Positions 17,854 to 26,318 are shown, numbered from the stretch's first letter. The stretch is DNA of 64,000 nucleotides from 55-13 sp964501275 (GCA_964501275.1 CAZCSP010000001.1:157780-221779), one strand, 5' to 3'. The notes: a model not told the origin generated them from the letters alone. Translations and numbers: made by a program.

Positions 17854-18350
17854 GGCATCAGGTGCCTGGCACGCGCAAGGATGCGCCTAGGTAGGGGAGG
17901 AATCGACAGCGCCCAGCAGGCGTGTCAATTGAGAATCGTCAATCGATTGGGTTGGGCTTCTAGGACGACCGGTCCTTGCCCCGATCGACGCTAGCGGCCC
18001 GAAAGAGGTTTCGTGCGCGACATAGTGAAAAGCATCTTGAAACCTGATTCAACTTGGTGTCAACCGTCCCAACTTACTTTGGGACCTTCCAATGGATCGC
18101 TGATCTCCAGATCGGCAAACCAGTTCTTGCCAAACACAACGGCAAGGCGGCATAACGTTGGCTCTATTGGAGGGTTGTTACATAGTGTGTCGTCCCCTGC
18201 GAACTTTGCACCTTTGCGAGAATCTCTTCTCACGCAAAGACGCAAAGCCGCCAAGAATCGCAAAGGATAGGGCGGTGGGCAACACATCGCAACAACCCCA
18301 ATAGTCCCACCGCAAGATTCCCGCCCCACTGGGATCGGTAGGGCGGGGAT
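17854..18350. other. 497-bp divergent intergenic region
   Basis: No credible gene. On the minus strand two -35-like hexamers (TTGACG and TTGACA, 17926-17945) face the PcfJ-like gene, but no good -10 follows. A family F inverted repeat (CCTTTGCG at 18211-18218 and CGCAAAGG at 18260-18267) lies closer to the FAD oxidase gene. The remainder shows nothing I can name. Confidence 0.4.
18211..18267. repeat. Family F repeat (CGCAAAGACGCAAAG words)
   Basis: The ends CCTTTGCG and CGCAAAGG are exact inverted copies. Between them lie short repeated words ACGCAAAG. Related repeats are at 23415, 31792 and 60367. Confidence 0.65.
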
Positions 18351-19748
18351 ATGGCACAAGCGATCGAACCTACCCTTGTCAACACGATTCACGACCTGCG
18401 CCGAAACCTGGCGGGACAGGCTTACCTGCCGGATGATGAAGGCTTTGCCCAGGCGATGGCAGGTTGGAACCTTCTGGTCCAGCACCAGCCGGCGATGATC
18501 GTCAGCGTTCAGAACGAGTCGGATGTCCAAGCTGCCGTCCGCTTTGCGGAGTTCCACAACCTCCCGATTGCGGTCCAGGCGACCGGGCATGGGCAGTTCC
18601 GCACCTGCAACGGCGGTCTGCTCTTGGATGTCAGCGCGCTGAACAGCGTAGAGATCGACCCCTCGGCGAAGACCGCAAAGATTGGCGGAGGGACGCAGTG
18701 GATGGATGTGATTGAGAAGGCCGCGCCCCACAACCTTCTCGCCATCTCCGGCTCCTCGCCCCACGTCGGGGTGGTGGGCTACACGCTTGGCGGAGGCTAT
18801 GGGATTCTTTCGCGCAAATACGGTCTGGGCGTGGACCAGGTTCTCTCTTTACAGCTGGTGGATGCGCAGGGCGATGTCATGACGGTTTCGCCCGAGGAGA
18901 ATTCTGAGCTTTACTGGGCCATTTTGGGCGGAGGCGGGGCGTTTGGCGTCGTGACGCAGATCGAAGTCCGGCTCCACGATCAGCCCTCGATTCTTGGCGG
19001 GTCGGTGATGTTCGACGCCTCTCTGGCCGACATCGTCTATCCGGCCTATCTCCAATTCACCAAGCAGGCACCCGAGGAGGTCACCAGCGCGCTCAGCATG
19101 ATGACCTTCCCCCCGGTCCCCTTCATCCCCGAGTTCCTCCACGGGCGGTCGATGCTGATCTTCTCGGCCACTGCGCTGGGAGACTTGGCCGATGCAGAGG
19201 CTATGCTGGCTCCTATCCGCGATCTGCCGGGAGCGGAGTTCGATGCGTTCCGTCCGATGACGTACTCCGACACCCACGCCGTCTTTAGCGATCCGGTCGA
19301 ACCCTTGCCCGCCACCTGCCGTGGCGTCTTGCTGAAGGATTTGGATGAGGACAGCCTGCGCACCGTCCTCGCCGAAGTTGGCCCTGCGTCCGAGTCGGCC
19401 AATCTGATGTTCCGTATTCGGCACTACGGTGGAGCGGTGAGTCGGGGCGGGAGGCATGAGAACAGCATCGGGCGACAGCGCCAGGCGAACTACATCCTCT
19501 ACTTCCTGGGCGTGCCGATGGGACCCGTCACGTTGGAGCAGATGCACGAGCAGGCCGAGCGGGTCTTCCAAGCCATCCAACCCCATGTGCTCTCGCGAGG
19601 GCCGCTCAACTGGCTTGGAGAAGGCAATGTCACCGGAGATCAGGTAAAGCAGGTTTTCAGCCCCGAAGAGTACATGCGCCAGTTAGCCGCCAAGCTTGCG
19701 GTAGATCCCAAAAACCGGTTCCGATATGCGGGAGTTGGGTTGAGTTAG
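18351..19748 (+). CDS. FAD-binding oxidoreductase (BBE-like/PCMH type)
   Basis: The 465-residue protein has the PCMH FAD-binding fold. AVQATGHGQ near residues 75-83 holds the His that usually carries covalent FAD, and VGVVGYTLGGGYGILSRKYG near 140-160 is the second FAD loop. A BBE-like C-terminal segment ends with DPKNRFRYAGVG. Bicovalent members have a Cys in the second loop; here the sequence is GSSPHVGVVG with no Cys, so only the His link is expected. Relatives oxidise sugars, alcohols or alkaloids with oxygen or another acceptor. There is no signal peptide. It is a single gene ended by a family C hairpin. Confidence 0.85.
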   Translation: MAQAIEPTLVNTIHDLRRNLAGQAYLPDDEGFAQAMAGWNLLVQHQPAMIVSVQNESDVQAAVRFAEFHNLPIAVQATGHGQFRTCNGGLLLDVSALNSVEIDPSAKTAKIGGGTQWMDVIEKAAPHNLLAISGSSPHVGVVGYTLGGGYGILSRKYGLGVDQVLSLQLVDAQGDVMTVSPEENSELYWAILGGGGAFGVVTQIEVRLHDQPSILGGSVMFDASLADIVYPAYLQFTKQAPEEVTSALSMMTFPPVPFIPEFLHGRSMLIFSATALGDLADAEAMLAPIRDLPGAEFDAFRPMTYSDTHAVFSDPVEPLPATCRGVLLKDLDEDSLRTVLAEVGPASESANLMFRIRHYGGAVSRGGRHENSIGRQRQANYILYFLGVPMGPVTLEQMHEQAERVFQAIQPHVLSRGPLNWLGEGNVTGDQVKQVFSPEEYMRQLAAKLAVDPKNRFRYAGVGLS

Positions 19749-19753
19749 AAGAA

Positions 19754-19807
19754 GCCCCTTCCTCCCCGAAGGTCGGGGAGGAAGGGGTTGGGGATGGAGG
19801 GGTTTGA
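19754..19807. repeat. Family C repeat, copy 1 (terminator-like hairpin)
   Basis: CCCCTTCCTCCCCGA and TCGGGGAGGAAGGGG form a perfect 15-bp stem (19755-19769 with 19773-19787). It is followed by the family tail TTGGGGATGGAGGGGTTTGA. It separates convergent genes ending at 19748 and 19835. The sequence to about 19830 (GTAGTTGGAAGCGGTCTGT) also matches DNA next to copy 2 at 26300. Confidence 0.85.
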
Positions 19808-19834
19808 AGCTGTAGTTGGAAGCGGTCTGTATGG

Positions 19835-20278
19835 CTACCGCTCATACCACCTTTGGCGTTTTTTGGCATCCAGCCTGGGCAGGTCCTCGGCTTTTCTGCC
19901 GCTCCTTTCCTCAAGCAAGTCAACCAACCTTGTCATCAACGGTTGCATTCGCGCCGAGGTTAGGTCGAAGAGGACGAGACTCGGAATGCGAAAGGTCTCG
20001 ATTCCCAGGGCGCGCAAGGACTCATCGCGTTGCTCGTCGCGATCTATTCGCAGTTGGTGAAGTTCCCCGTCGATCTCGACGCACAGGCTTGCCTCCGCGC
20101 AGTAGAAGTCCAGAATGTAGCGATCCACTGGCACTTGCCTGCGAAACGAAAAACCGAGCCTTTCCTTGCGGATGAGCTCCCAAAAGACGCGCTCACTAGC
20201 ACCCATTTCGCGTCGAAACTCGCGAGCCCTTTCCCGACGCGCTGGATCGTGGTTCTTTGAGTTCTTTCGCACTTGCAA
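19835..20278 (-). CDS. DUF559 (Vsr-like) nuclease-fold protein
   Basis: The 147-residue protein belongs to the DUF559 group of the restriction-endonuclease-like fold. Marks are ASERVFWELIRKERLGFSFRRQ, then YILDFYCAEASLCVEIDGE (the D-x(n)-E-x-D metal site) and RDEQRDESLRALGIETFRI. Relatives include very-short-patch-repair-like endonucleases and many small solitary genes of unknown role. It stands alone here, flanked on both sides by dispersed repeats (family C behind it, family D in front), which fits a gene that travels with or is bracketed by repeats. Confidence 0.85.
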   Translation of the reverse strand: MQVRKNSKNHDPARRERAREFRREMGASERVFWELIRKERLGFSFRRQVPVDRYILDFYCAEASLCVEIDGELHQLRIDRDEQRDESLRALGIETFRIPSLVLFDLTSARMQPLMTRLVDLLEERSGRKAEDLPRLDAKKRQRWYER

Positions 20279-20301
20279 AGCGTATCAGCCTCCGCTAAGA
20301 A

Positions 20302-20392
20302 GTACAAGCCTTGCAACGACTACAAGCTTCCGGAACCTCCTCCCCCCGACCCCCTCCTCCAAGACGAACCACTTGGAGGAGGGGGCTTTTGG
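20302..20392 (-). repeat. Family D repeat, copy 1
   Basis: Read on the minus strand it contains CCTCCAAGTGGTTCGTCTTG followed by GAGGAGG, then a G-rich run, TTGTAGTCG and AGGCTTGTA. Copy 2 at 26163-26252 shares a 24-nt identical core. The core itself forms a stem (CCTCCAAG/CTTGGAGG), which could end the TPR gene transcript. Confidence 0.75.
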
Positions 20393-21271
20393 CTACGCAG
20401 GGTCGTAGTCTCGAATCCCCATCTCCGCCAACGTCCGGTTCACTACATCTCGGTCGTAGCGGTCCATCTTTTCGGCTCGTTCTACTTCCAGGTCAGCTTC
20501 TACTGTTTGGCCGTCAGCTCGGAGGAGGGCTTCCAGCATTCCGGCGTAGACGTGCTTGTCCACGTCCAGGTCGGAGGCGAGGCGGATGGCTTTGATGGCT
20601 TCGGCTCGGCGGTCGGTACGCCAGAAGGCGACGGAGGCGCGGAGGTAGAGGTGGTCGTCGCCGGGGGAGAGTTCGATGGCGGCGCGGAAGGACTGGAGGG
20701 CCTCTTCATACCGTCTCATCTTAAGCTGAAGATCGCCGATCCAGTAGTGGTAGAACGGCTCATCGGGAGAGACGACGACGGCGTATTGAGCCGCCTCCAG
20801 GGCTTTCGTCGGCTCGCCCATGTCCCGTAAGGCTTCGGCCAGCTTGATGTGATAGTAGGCGTTGCCTGGCTCCAGCTTGATCGCCTTCTCCAACTCTGCC
20901 ACCGAATCCCGAAAACGGCCTGAGCGGCGTAGGATATCAGAGAGTCCCAAGAGCGGTTCGGGGGACTCTTGATTCGACTTCAGGGCTTTGCGGTACTGGC
21001 GGAACGCCTGAAGCTCCAGGTCGCCGTAGTCGTAGGCTCCGGCGAGATCGACGAGCAGATCGACGTCGGTCGTCTCGCGCTGAGACATGGCGTCTTTGAA
21101 GTGACGGATCGCGTTCTGGTAGTCGCCTTCGCTCAGCCTAAGCTTGGCCATATCCTCACTTTCGGCGGCGGTCTTCCCTTTCGCCACGTTCTTGAGTTGG
21201 CGAGTCTCGGAGTCGCCTTCTAGATCGACAACATTGAATAGCTCGGCGATCTGTCGAAAAGAGGGGTTCAT
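20393..21271 (-). CDS. TPR-repeat protein
   Basis: The 292-residue soluble protein is built of tetratricopeptide repeats from about residue 38 to 255. Repeats such as SEGDYQNAIRHFKDAM, RFRDSVAELEKAIKLEPGN and RYEEALQSFRAAIELSPGD show the W/L-G-Y-A-F-A-P spacing of 34 residues. About six units are visible. TPR arrays mediate protein-protein contacts. The gene starts 5 bp after the end of the large secreted protein gene, so the two are co-transcribed. Confidence 0.88.
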   Translation of the reverse strand: MNPSFRQIAELFNVVDLEGDSETRQLKNVAKGKTAAESEDMAKLRLSEGDYQNAIRHFKDAMSQRETTDVDLLVDLAGAYDYGDLELQAFRQYRKALKSNQESPEPLLGLSDILRRSGRFRDSVAELEKAIKLEPGNAYYHIKLAEALRDMGEPTKALEAAQYAVVVSPDEPFYHYWIGDLQLKMRRYEEALQSFRAAIELSPGDDHLYLRASVAFWRTDRRAEAIKAIRLASDLDVDKHVYAGMLEALLRADGQTVEADLEVERAEKMDRYDRDVVNRTLAEMGIRDYDPA

Positions 21272-21276
21272 GGCCT

Positions 21277-23205
21277 CTATTTTGAACGATCAATCGTCCT
21301 GGCCTGGGCCGCCGAGTCGACCGGGCGGATCGTCAGTGTTGCCGGGTAGCTGCTTCCCGATAGGGGGACCGTGATGATGGACAGGCTCTTGGACGCGCCC
21401 GGCTCCACCGTAAACTTGGTGATCTGGGCTTGGGTCTTGGGTTGCAGAAGAGGCGTCCTAACGAACTGCCCATTCACAAAGAACAGGGCTCCGCTGTAGC
21501 CTGCGCTCGCCTCAAAGACCAACTCCACCTGGCTGGCGGCGGGGGTGGGATTCTCGACCAATGCGTTGATTGTGTAGGTCACACCAAAGTTGCCGCTAAG
21601 TTTGTCTAACTTATCGGCGCGGGCGATGGGGCGCTCTCCGATGCGGAAGAAAACATGTTTGCCGCCCACCTGGTAGGTGCCCACCTCCTCTTTATAGGGG
21701 TTGGGATAGATATGGACAGAGGGCAAGATGGGGTCGCGGTCCAACCTGGCCATAGGCTGGGCGCCGACGTATCGCCACGGAGCGCTGCTCTGCATAGCCG
21801 CCTGCCACTTGGAATCGAGAGGAGTCGGTGGTTTGGCTTCGGTGCGGATCGTGATCTGGTCTGGACCTTGGTCTAAGAGTCGGAGATAGCAAAGGCCGCT
21901 GGTGGTCTGTGCGTGGGCGAGACGGCGCATGGAGATGGGCAGGCGGCTGAACGGCGGAATCTCGACGACTTCCCCACTGCTGGCTGCCCAACCTTTCATG
22001 AATTGGTCGGCAGCTTCGATCCCGGCGCGCACCGGATTTCGGTCGGGCTTGCTGTCGCCGGGAATGATCATCAGGCGAGCGGTCTGGTCGGAATCGTTGA
22101 TCGCCTCCACAGTCACGACCAAGGCGTTCGACATCATGTTGACATGGTGGTAAAGCATCCGACTGGGGGTCTCAGGACGCAGCGGTGCGATGAATAGGAG
22201 CCCTGGTTTCATCAAGGTCTCGGGTTCATTGCAATACCAAAGCTCACGCTCCGGCTTCCGACCCAGCGCGACGTTCTTCACCGTCACAAATACAGGCCCC
22301 TCAGCCGGTAGAACATCTGGCCCATCGGCTTTTACCTGCGCGGTGTAGCGACGAGACTCTCCGGGCAGAACCTGGGTGCTTTGAGGAAACTCGATCTTGA
22401 GTTGAGCCTTGGGGTCCGCTCCGAGTTGAGTGCGCACCGCGCTCTCGATTGCTCCCTGGACAGTCTCCACCGATGCCGGGTTTCCGCTCACAATCGCCAC
22501 CAGGTTCTTCGGAAAGTCTGCGGCAACCGGCATGACTGCGACCGCTACGGTCTTCACGATATCGCCGACGCTAACCGTCACCTTGGTCCGCCCGTATCCG
22601 ATGGCCTTATAGGCGATGCCGTTGCCGACCCGCCCGACCCTCAGGACGTCGGGATGGGCGGATTCGATCTTGGCCTGGGCAAACTGGGTTCCACTGGCCA
22701 AGATGACTCGGTTGGCTCCCAAAGGAATCCGGATACCTTGGGTGTCCACTACCAAGGGCGGGGTCTGGAGGGCTTTGCGGATGTTGGCGGCCCATTGGGC
22801 AGCCAGGGATTGGGGGGAACTGGCGTTGAGTTTGGCCTCGGGAGCGGTCACGGTGAGGACCAGCCGTCCGTCCACCAAAATCTGGTAATCCTTTCCAACC
22901 TTCTTGGTGTTGACGTCGCCGCTCTTGCCGGTCTTCTCGATGTTGGCGGCCAAGAGTGTGGCCCTAGCCTTAGGCGCCAGCCTGCCAATGCTGGCCCGCA
23001 GGGTGAGAACCTTGACCCCGTGGATGTAAACGCTGGCCCCTTCGGCCTTCACGACCGACGCATGGCACGCTCCACAAACGAAGAGCAACAAAACAATAAA
23101 GCAACTAATCTTCCGCACTGAGTCCTTCCCCGGAAAAGACAGGGTACCTTCCCCCGCCTTGCAACACCCCTCATTTTCGGCAGGGGAGTCGGGAACTTGC
23201 ATCAT
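21277..23205 (-). CDS. Large secreted protein with Ig-like fold, unknown function
   Basis: From ATG 23205 it has 642 residues. AAGGAGGT, a perfect Shine-Dalgarno, lies 7 nt before this ATG. A second start is possible: GTG at 23118, preceded by GGAAGGA, gives a normal signal peptide (VRKISCFIVLLLFVCGACHA). The first start would add 29 residues before that hydrophobic segment. The body has beta-rich repeats, including IKVTVSVGDIVKTVAVAV-like strands, and no named domain that I recognise. It shares an operon with the TPR gene and has a long upstream region with repeated TTGAACC motifs that may be an operator. Confidence 0.65.
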   Translation of the reverse strand: MMQVPDSPAENEGCCKAGEGTLSFPGKDSVRKISCFIVLLLFVCGACHASVVKAEGASVYIHGVKVLTLRASIGRLAPKARATLLAANIEKTGKSGDVNTKKVGKDYQILVDGRLVLTVTAPEAKLNASSPQSLAAQWAANIRKALQTPPLVVDTQGIRIPLGANRVILASGTQFAQAKIESAHPDVLRVGRVGNGIAYKAIGYGRTKVTVSVGDIVKTVAVAVMPVAADFPKNLVAIVSGNPASVETVQGAIESAVRTQLGADPKAQLKIEFPQSTQVLPGESRRYTAQVKADGPDVLPAEGPVFVTVKNVALGRKPERELWYCNEPETLMKPGLLFIAPLRPETPSRMLYHHVNMMSNALVVTVEAINDSDQTARLMIIPGDSKPDRNPVRAGIEAADQFMKGWAASSGEVVEIPPFSRLPISMRRLAHAQTTSGLCYLRLLDQGPDQITIRTEAKPPTPLDSKWQAAMQSSAPWRYVGAQPMARLDRDPILPSVHIYPNPYKEEVGTYQVGGKHVFFRIGERPIARADKLDKLSGNFGVTYTINALVENPTPAASQVELVFEASAGYSGALFFVNGQFVRTPLLQPKTQAQITKFTVEPGASKSLSIITVPLSGSSYPATLTIRPVDSAAQARTIDRSK

Positions 23206-23243
23206 TCGTCGACCTCCTTCTCTAGAGCGTTTTTTCAGCTACG

Positions 23244-23323
23244 GATTCTTAGGTTCAAATTTTCAGAAAACGCAACCGATTCTAGGTTCAAAAATCTGCA
23301 GTTTGCGCAGGTTCAATTGAACC
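23244..23323 (-). promoter_or_regulatory. Probable operator: one palindrome and two half-sites
   Basis: GGTTCAATTGAACC (23310-23323) is a perfect 14-bp palindrome. Two further half-sites, GATTCTTAGGTTCAAA (23244-23259) and GATTCTAGGTTCAAAA (from 23278), share the same GGTTCAA core in one direction. On the minus strand they lead into the strong ribosome site of the 642-residue gene. A dimeric repressor or activator site is the likely meaning. Confidence 0.5.
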
Positions 23324-23414
23324 GGGTTTTTCGTGCTTTTTTTGCTACAAGTCGCACCAGGGCGGAGGGTTGGTCGTTTTTGTCCAAGTGCGGCCTAGTG
23401 TTCCGATCTGTTTT

Positions 23415-23553
23415 AAAACCACAAAGGCACAAAGACACAAAGGAGCATCTGTTGCCTTGGGGGGGGGGAAGGAACCACAGATAAGACGCAGATTTCCGCA
23501 GATGATCGTTGAATCGCAGAGTGCGCAGAGGAACGCAGAAAGACGCAGAAGGA
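23415..23553. repeat. Family F word repeats with G10 tract
   Basis: Two blocks of near-tandem words occur: CACAAAGGCACAAAGACACA and ACGCAGATTTCCGCAGATG with GCAGAGGAACGCAGAAAG. A run of ten G (23459-23468) separates them. Confidence 0.6.
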
Positions 23554-23890
23554 CTGGCGGGACTTTTTGACAGAGTGGCACAACGAGGGGCCTCTGATTC
23601 CTCGATTCCTCGATTGAGGCGACGAGTTGAGTGCAACCTCGGTTTCCGAATTCCGAATTCCGATTTCCGGATTCCGAGCATCCCTATCTATATAGGGCCG
23701 ATAAGTGGATTTTGTCAACCAACGATTATGAGAATTTTTGATTGCTAGGCCCCGACCTTCGATTCCCGTGGGCGGGACGTTTCGTTGCTTGATTGATAGA
23801 TTGGTCTGTGGGTTGAGATTGTGCTTTTGTCTGCCGGAGGGCCATTACACCCAAACGCCGTAACGCCACGCCAAAGGTAAACTCCAACCT

Positions 23891-24403
23891 ATGGAGCCAG
23901 CAATCAATCTTGAGTTCCTGGCGGCGGCGATTGAGAGCGCCGATGAAATTGGCATCAAGATCGAGATGGTGGGCGGGGTTCCGGTTTGGGAGGCGTTTCC
24001 CAGCTATCGCCACCAAAGCCATGTGAAGCGGATCGACGCTTCTGTTCGACGGCCCCAAGGCGCCAGCCATGACTGTGGCTGTGTTTCCGCGATGGACGTG
24101 GCCATCAAGTTCCCCGACGGATCTTTTAAGAGGCCCGACATCGCCATCTTCTGCAGCGAACCCGAGGAACAGGACTCGGTGATCACCCGGATGCCCGAAG
24201 CCGTTGTGGAGGTTCTCAGTCCCGGTTACGAAGCCAAGGACCTTCAGTTCGGCCTTCCCTTCTACCTGGCCAATGGGATTAAGGATGTGGTCATCCTCAA
24301 TCCCACGACCAACAGAGTCATTCACGCACGCAACGACGCGCAGCGGGAACTGGTTTCGCCGGTGACGCTGGAACTCGAATGCGGGTGCGTGGTTACGGTT
24401 TGA
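23891..24403 (+). CDS. Uma2-family (DUF820) nuclease-fold protein, copy 1
   Basis: The 170-residue protein shows the Uma2 pattern of the PD-(D/E)XK superfamily: MDVAIKFPDGSFKRPDIAIF with the conserved Asp, then EAVVEVLSPGYEAKDLQFGL with the conserved Glu, and KDVVILNPTTNRV near the end. Uma2 proteins are abundant in cyanobacteria, Planctomycetota and relatives and have no settled role. It is followed 39 bp later by a paralogue. The last 88 bp or so of the two genes are nearly identical, unlike the rest. Confidence 0.88.
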   Translation: MEPAINLEFLAAAIESADEIGIKIEMVGGVPVWEAFPSYRHQSHVKRIDASVRRPQGASHDCGCVSAMDVAIKFPDGSFKRPDIAIFCSEPEEQDSVITRMPEAVVEVLSPGYEAKDLQFGLPFYLANGIKDVVILNPTTNRVIHARNDAQRELVSPVTLELECGCVVTV

Positions 24404-24442
24404 CCCAGGAAGCCAGATTCATTCATGCCATCATAAGGAGAC

Positions 24443-24952
24443 ATGGGCGCAGTTCCAAACAGCCTTTTTGAAGTTGCTCTACGTGCCGCCGAGGAAGCCG
24501 ACATCAAGTTGGAAATGGTGGGCGGATTGCCTGTGTGGGAGGCGATGCCTTCGCCTCGCCATCAGCAGGCGGTGGATCGCATACGCGCGTCGATATCGAG
24601 GGTCCAGGGGTCGGAGCGTGACTGTGGCTGCTACCACTATAGCGACATCGCCATTCGGTTCTCGGACGATTCGTTTAAGCGGCCCGATGTTTCCATCTAC
24701 TGCTCTCCGGTCGAGCCTGACGACGAAGCCACCACGAAGATTCCAGCGGCGGTCGTCGAGGTCCTGAGCAAAGGCTACGAGGCCAAGGACCTTCAAGTGG
24801 GATTGCCTTTTTTCCTGGCCAACGGAGTGAGGGATGTCGTCATCCTGAATCCCCATACCAATAGAGTCATTCACGCACGCAACGACGCGCAGCGGGAACT
24901 GGTTTCACCGGTGACCCTGGAACTCGAATGCGGGTGTGTGGTTACGGTTTGA
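24443..24952 (+). CDS. Uma2-family (DUF820) nuclease-fold protein, copy 2
   Basis: The 169-residue paralogue keeps the same core: SDIAIRFSDDSFKRPDVSIY, AAVVEVLSKGYEAKDLQVGL and RDVVILNPHTNRV. The first three quarters differ from copy 1 at many positions, but the C-terminal residues (VIHARNDAQRELVSPVTLEL onward) are the same. A ribosome site AAGGAG lies 5 nt before the ATG. Its 3' end overlaps the start of the HAD phosphatase gene, so the three genes form one transcription unit. Confidence 0.88.
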   Translation: MGAVPNSLFEVALRAAEEADIKLEMVGGLPVWEAMPSPRHQQAVDRIRASISRVQGSERDCGCYHYSDIAIRFSDDSFKRPDVSIYCSPVEPDDEATTKIPAAVVEVLSKGYEAKDLQVGLPFFLANGVRDVVILNPHTNRVIHARNDAQRELVSPVTLELECGCVVTV

Positions 24953-25584
24953 TCTCTCTTCCTTTTAAGGGCCTGCTCTTCGACTTGGACGGCACGCTGG
25001 TCAACTCTCTCGCCGCCGTGGACCGGGCGTGGCGGACGTGGGCGACTGAGTTTGGCTTGGACCCAGACTATGTCGCACCGCGCATTCATGGCCGACGAGC
25101 GGTGGACTCCATTTTGCTCCTCGGTCCGCACCTTGATCAGCAGGCGGCGTTTCTTCGATTGGAGCATTTGGAGGCGACGGACACTGAGGGTGTGGTTTCG
25201 ATGCCTGGCGCCATCGAATTCCTTCGCTCCTTGCAAGGCATCCCCTGGGGGATCGTTACCTCGGGAAGCCGCCCTATCGCTTTGCCAAGGCTGAAGGCGG
25301 GTGGGATCGAGCCGCCGGAGGTCTTTGTCACCGCCGAGCAGATATCCAACGGCAAGCCGCACCCCGAGGGTTTCCTGGAAGGGGCGAGGAGGCTAGATCT
25401 CCCTCCGACCAAAGTCGTCGCCTTTGAAGACACCCTCGCCGGGGTTCGCGCTGCCCATGCCGCCGGGATGAAGGTCGTGGGGCTTTCCGATGAGGCCGAG
25501 CATGAGGCCGACGTTCGGATTCGCGACTATCGGGAAATCATGATCGAGGGTCCCGAAGACATATTCCTCCTTAAGTTCAAATAA
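24928..25584 (+). CDS. HAD-family phosphatase (beta-phosphoglucomutase/GPP-like)
   Basis: The 218-residue protein has all four HAD motifs: DLDGTLV (nucleophile and acid Asp), VTSGSR (Ser/Thr of motif II), Lys in NGKPHPEGF (motif III) and AFEDTLAGVRAAHAAG (motif IV). The cap is small and helical, placing it with sugar-phosphate phosphatases such as GPP and YfbT. The start is uncertain. ATG 24928 lies 25 nt inside the upstream gene; TTG 24949 would overlap its TGA (TTGA) and removes seven residues with no homology. It is translationally coupled to the Uma2 gene in either case. Confidence 0.88.
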   Translation: MRVCGYGLISLPFKGLLFDLDGTLVNSLAAVDRAWRTWATEFGLDPDYVAPRIHGRRAVDSILLLGPHLDQQAAFLRLEHLEATDTEGVVSMPGAIEFLRSLQGIPWGIVTSGSRPIALPRLKAGGIEPPEVFVTAEQISNGKPHPEGFLEGARRLDLPPTKVVAFEDTLAGVRAAHAAGMKVVGLSDEAEHEADVRIRDYREIMIEGPEDIFLLKFK

Positions 25585-25589
25585 CCCTC

Positions 25590-25618
25590 TTGGAAGATTC
25601 AAAGTCCGTTGGTATAAT
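25590..25618 (+). promoter_or_regulatory. Sigma-70 type promoter of the RRM protein gene
   Basis: TTGGAA (25590-25595), a 17-nt spacer and a perfect TATAAT (25613-25618) precede the gene. Transcription should begin near 25625, giving a leader of about 107 nt before the ATG at 25732. A leader this long on an RNA-binding protein gene invites autoregulation or cold control. Confidence 0.75.
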
Positions 25619-25731
25619 GCTGGCGTTTCGGAAAGTTTCGCGCCTTGCCTCTTAGCTACGAATCGAGCGAGTCCTGCCTGGCTGCACACGAACCGGACGG
25701 TTTCCGGGCTACGGCTCGGGCAAGGACATCA

Positions 25732-26154
25732 ATGGCTACTAAAACTCTATACGTGGGGAACCTTCCCTATTCGGCGTCGGAGACTGATCTCCTGGACTTC
25801 TTTAGCGCCTACAACGCATCCAAAGCCCGGATCGTTGAAGGCCGCGGCTTCGGCTTTGTGGACATCGACGAGGAGATGCTCGATACCGCGATCAGCGAGA
25901 AGCACGACTCTGAGATGGGCGGACGTAAACTCACCGTCAACGAAGCCCGACCCAAGACTCCCGGTGGTGGAGGAGGCGGCGGCTATAGCGGAGGCGGTGG
26001 CGGGGGACGCGACCGTGGAGGCTACGGCGGAGGCGGTGGCTACGGTGGCGGTGGTGGATATGGCGGTGGCGGAGGCTACGGCGGCGGAGGTGGTGGCGGT
26101 CGAGACCGCGACCGCGGTGGACGCGGCGGTCGCGGCGGCGGTGGTCGTTACTAA
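25732..26154 (+). CDS. Glycine-rich RRM RNA-binding protein
   Basis: The 140-residue protein starts at MATKTLYVGNLPYS, where AAGGA lies 6 nt upstream; a longer frame to 25645 adds residues with no homology. One RRM spans about 3-78, with RNP2 LYVGNLP and RNP1 RGFGFVDI. The tail (about 84-140) is almost only Gly with Tyr, Arg and Asp, in GGYGGGGG units and a final RGGRGG. This is the layout of cyanobacterial Rbp and plant GRP proteins, which bind RNA and often rise in the cold. It has its own promoter and ends in a repeat-made terminator. Confidence 0.9.
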   Translation: MATKTLYVGNLPYSASETDLLDFFSAYNASKARIVEGRGFGFVDIDEEMLDTAISEKHDSEMGGRKLTVNEARPKTPGGGGGGGYSGGGGGGRDRGGYGGGGGYGGGGGYGGGGGYGGGGGGGRDRDRGGRGGRGGGGRY

Positions 26155-26162
26155 GGTTTAGT

Positions 26163-26252
26163 CTCCCCCTCTGCCAAGTGGTTCGTCTTGGAGGAGGAGC
26201 CGGGGGGGGGGGCGGTTGTAGTCGCCGCGAGGCTTGTATCGAACTCCGCAAT
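26163..26252 (+). repeat. Family D repeat, copy 2
   Basis: CCAAGTGGTTCGTCTTGGAG and the following GAGG are identical to copy 1 (20302-20392). Then come a G11 run, TTGTAGTCG and AGGCTTGTA in the same order. It stands at the head of a D-B-C repeat mosaic between convergent genes. Confidence 0.75.
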
Positions 26253-26268
26253 CCAAGCGTTCGGCCGA

Positions 26269-26297
26269 GACGGCGGCACAATGCATCCGCCGCCTAC
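26269..26297 (-). repeat. Family B repeat, copy 2
   Basis: The 29-bp element lies in inverted orientation (GACGGCGGCACAATGCATCC then GCCGCCTAC). It differs from copy 1 by no more than one base. Confidence 0.85.
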
Positions 26298-26318
26298 AGA
26301 TCGCTTCCAACTACCAAT

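Larger units (their letters stand above)
23206..23890. other. 685-bp divergent regulatory and repeat-rich region
   Basis: It holds no credible gene. It contains the GGTTCAA-type sites at 23244-23323, a G10 tract at 23459-23468, family F words at 23415-23553 and family G-like words (TTCCGAATTCCGAATTCCG) at 23600-23683. AT-rich sequence around 23685-23740 could carry the promoter of the Uma2 genes. Confidence 0.5.

Noticed and set aside
18013..18270. 85-codon open frame in the divergent gap
   Set aside because: Its end runs through a family F repeat and it has neither a ribosome site nor a recognisable domain.
23600..23683. CRISPR array
   Set aside because: Repeated words such as TTCCGAATTCCG are too short, adjoin without spacers and vary; no cas gene is in the window.
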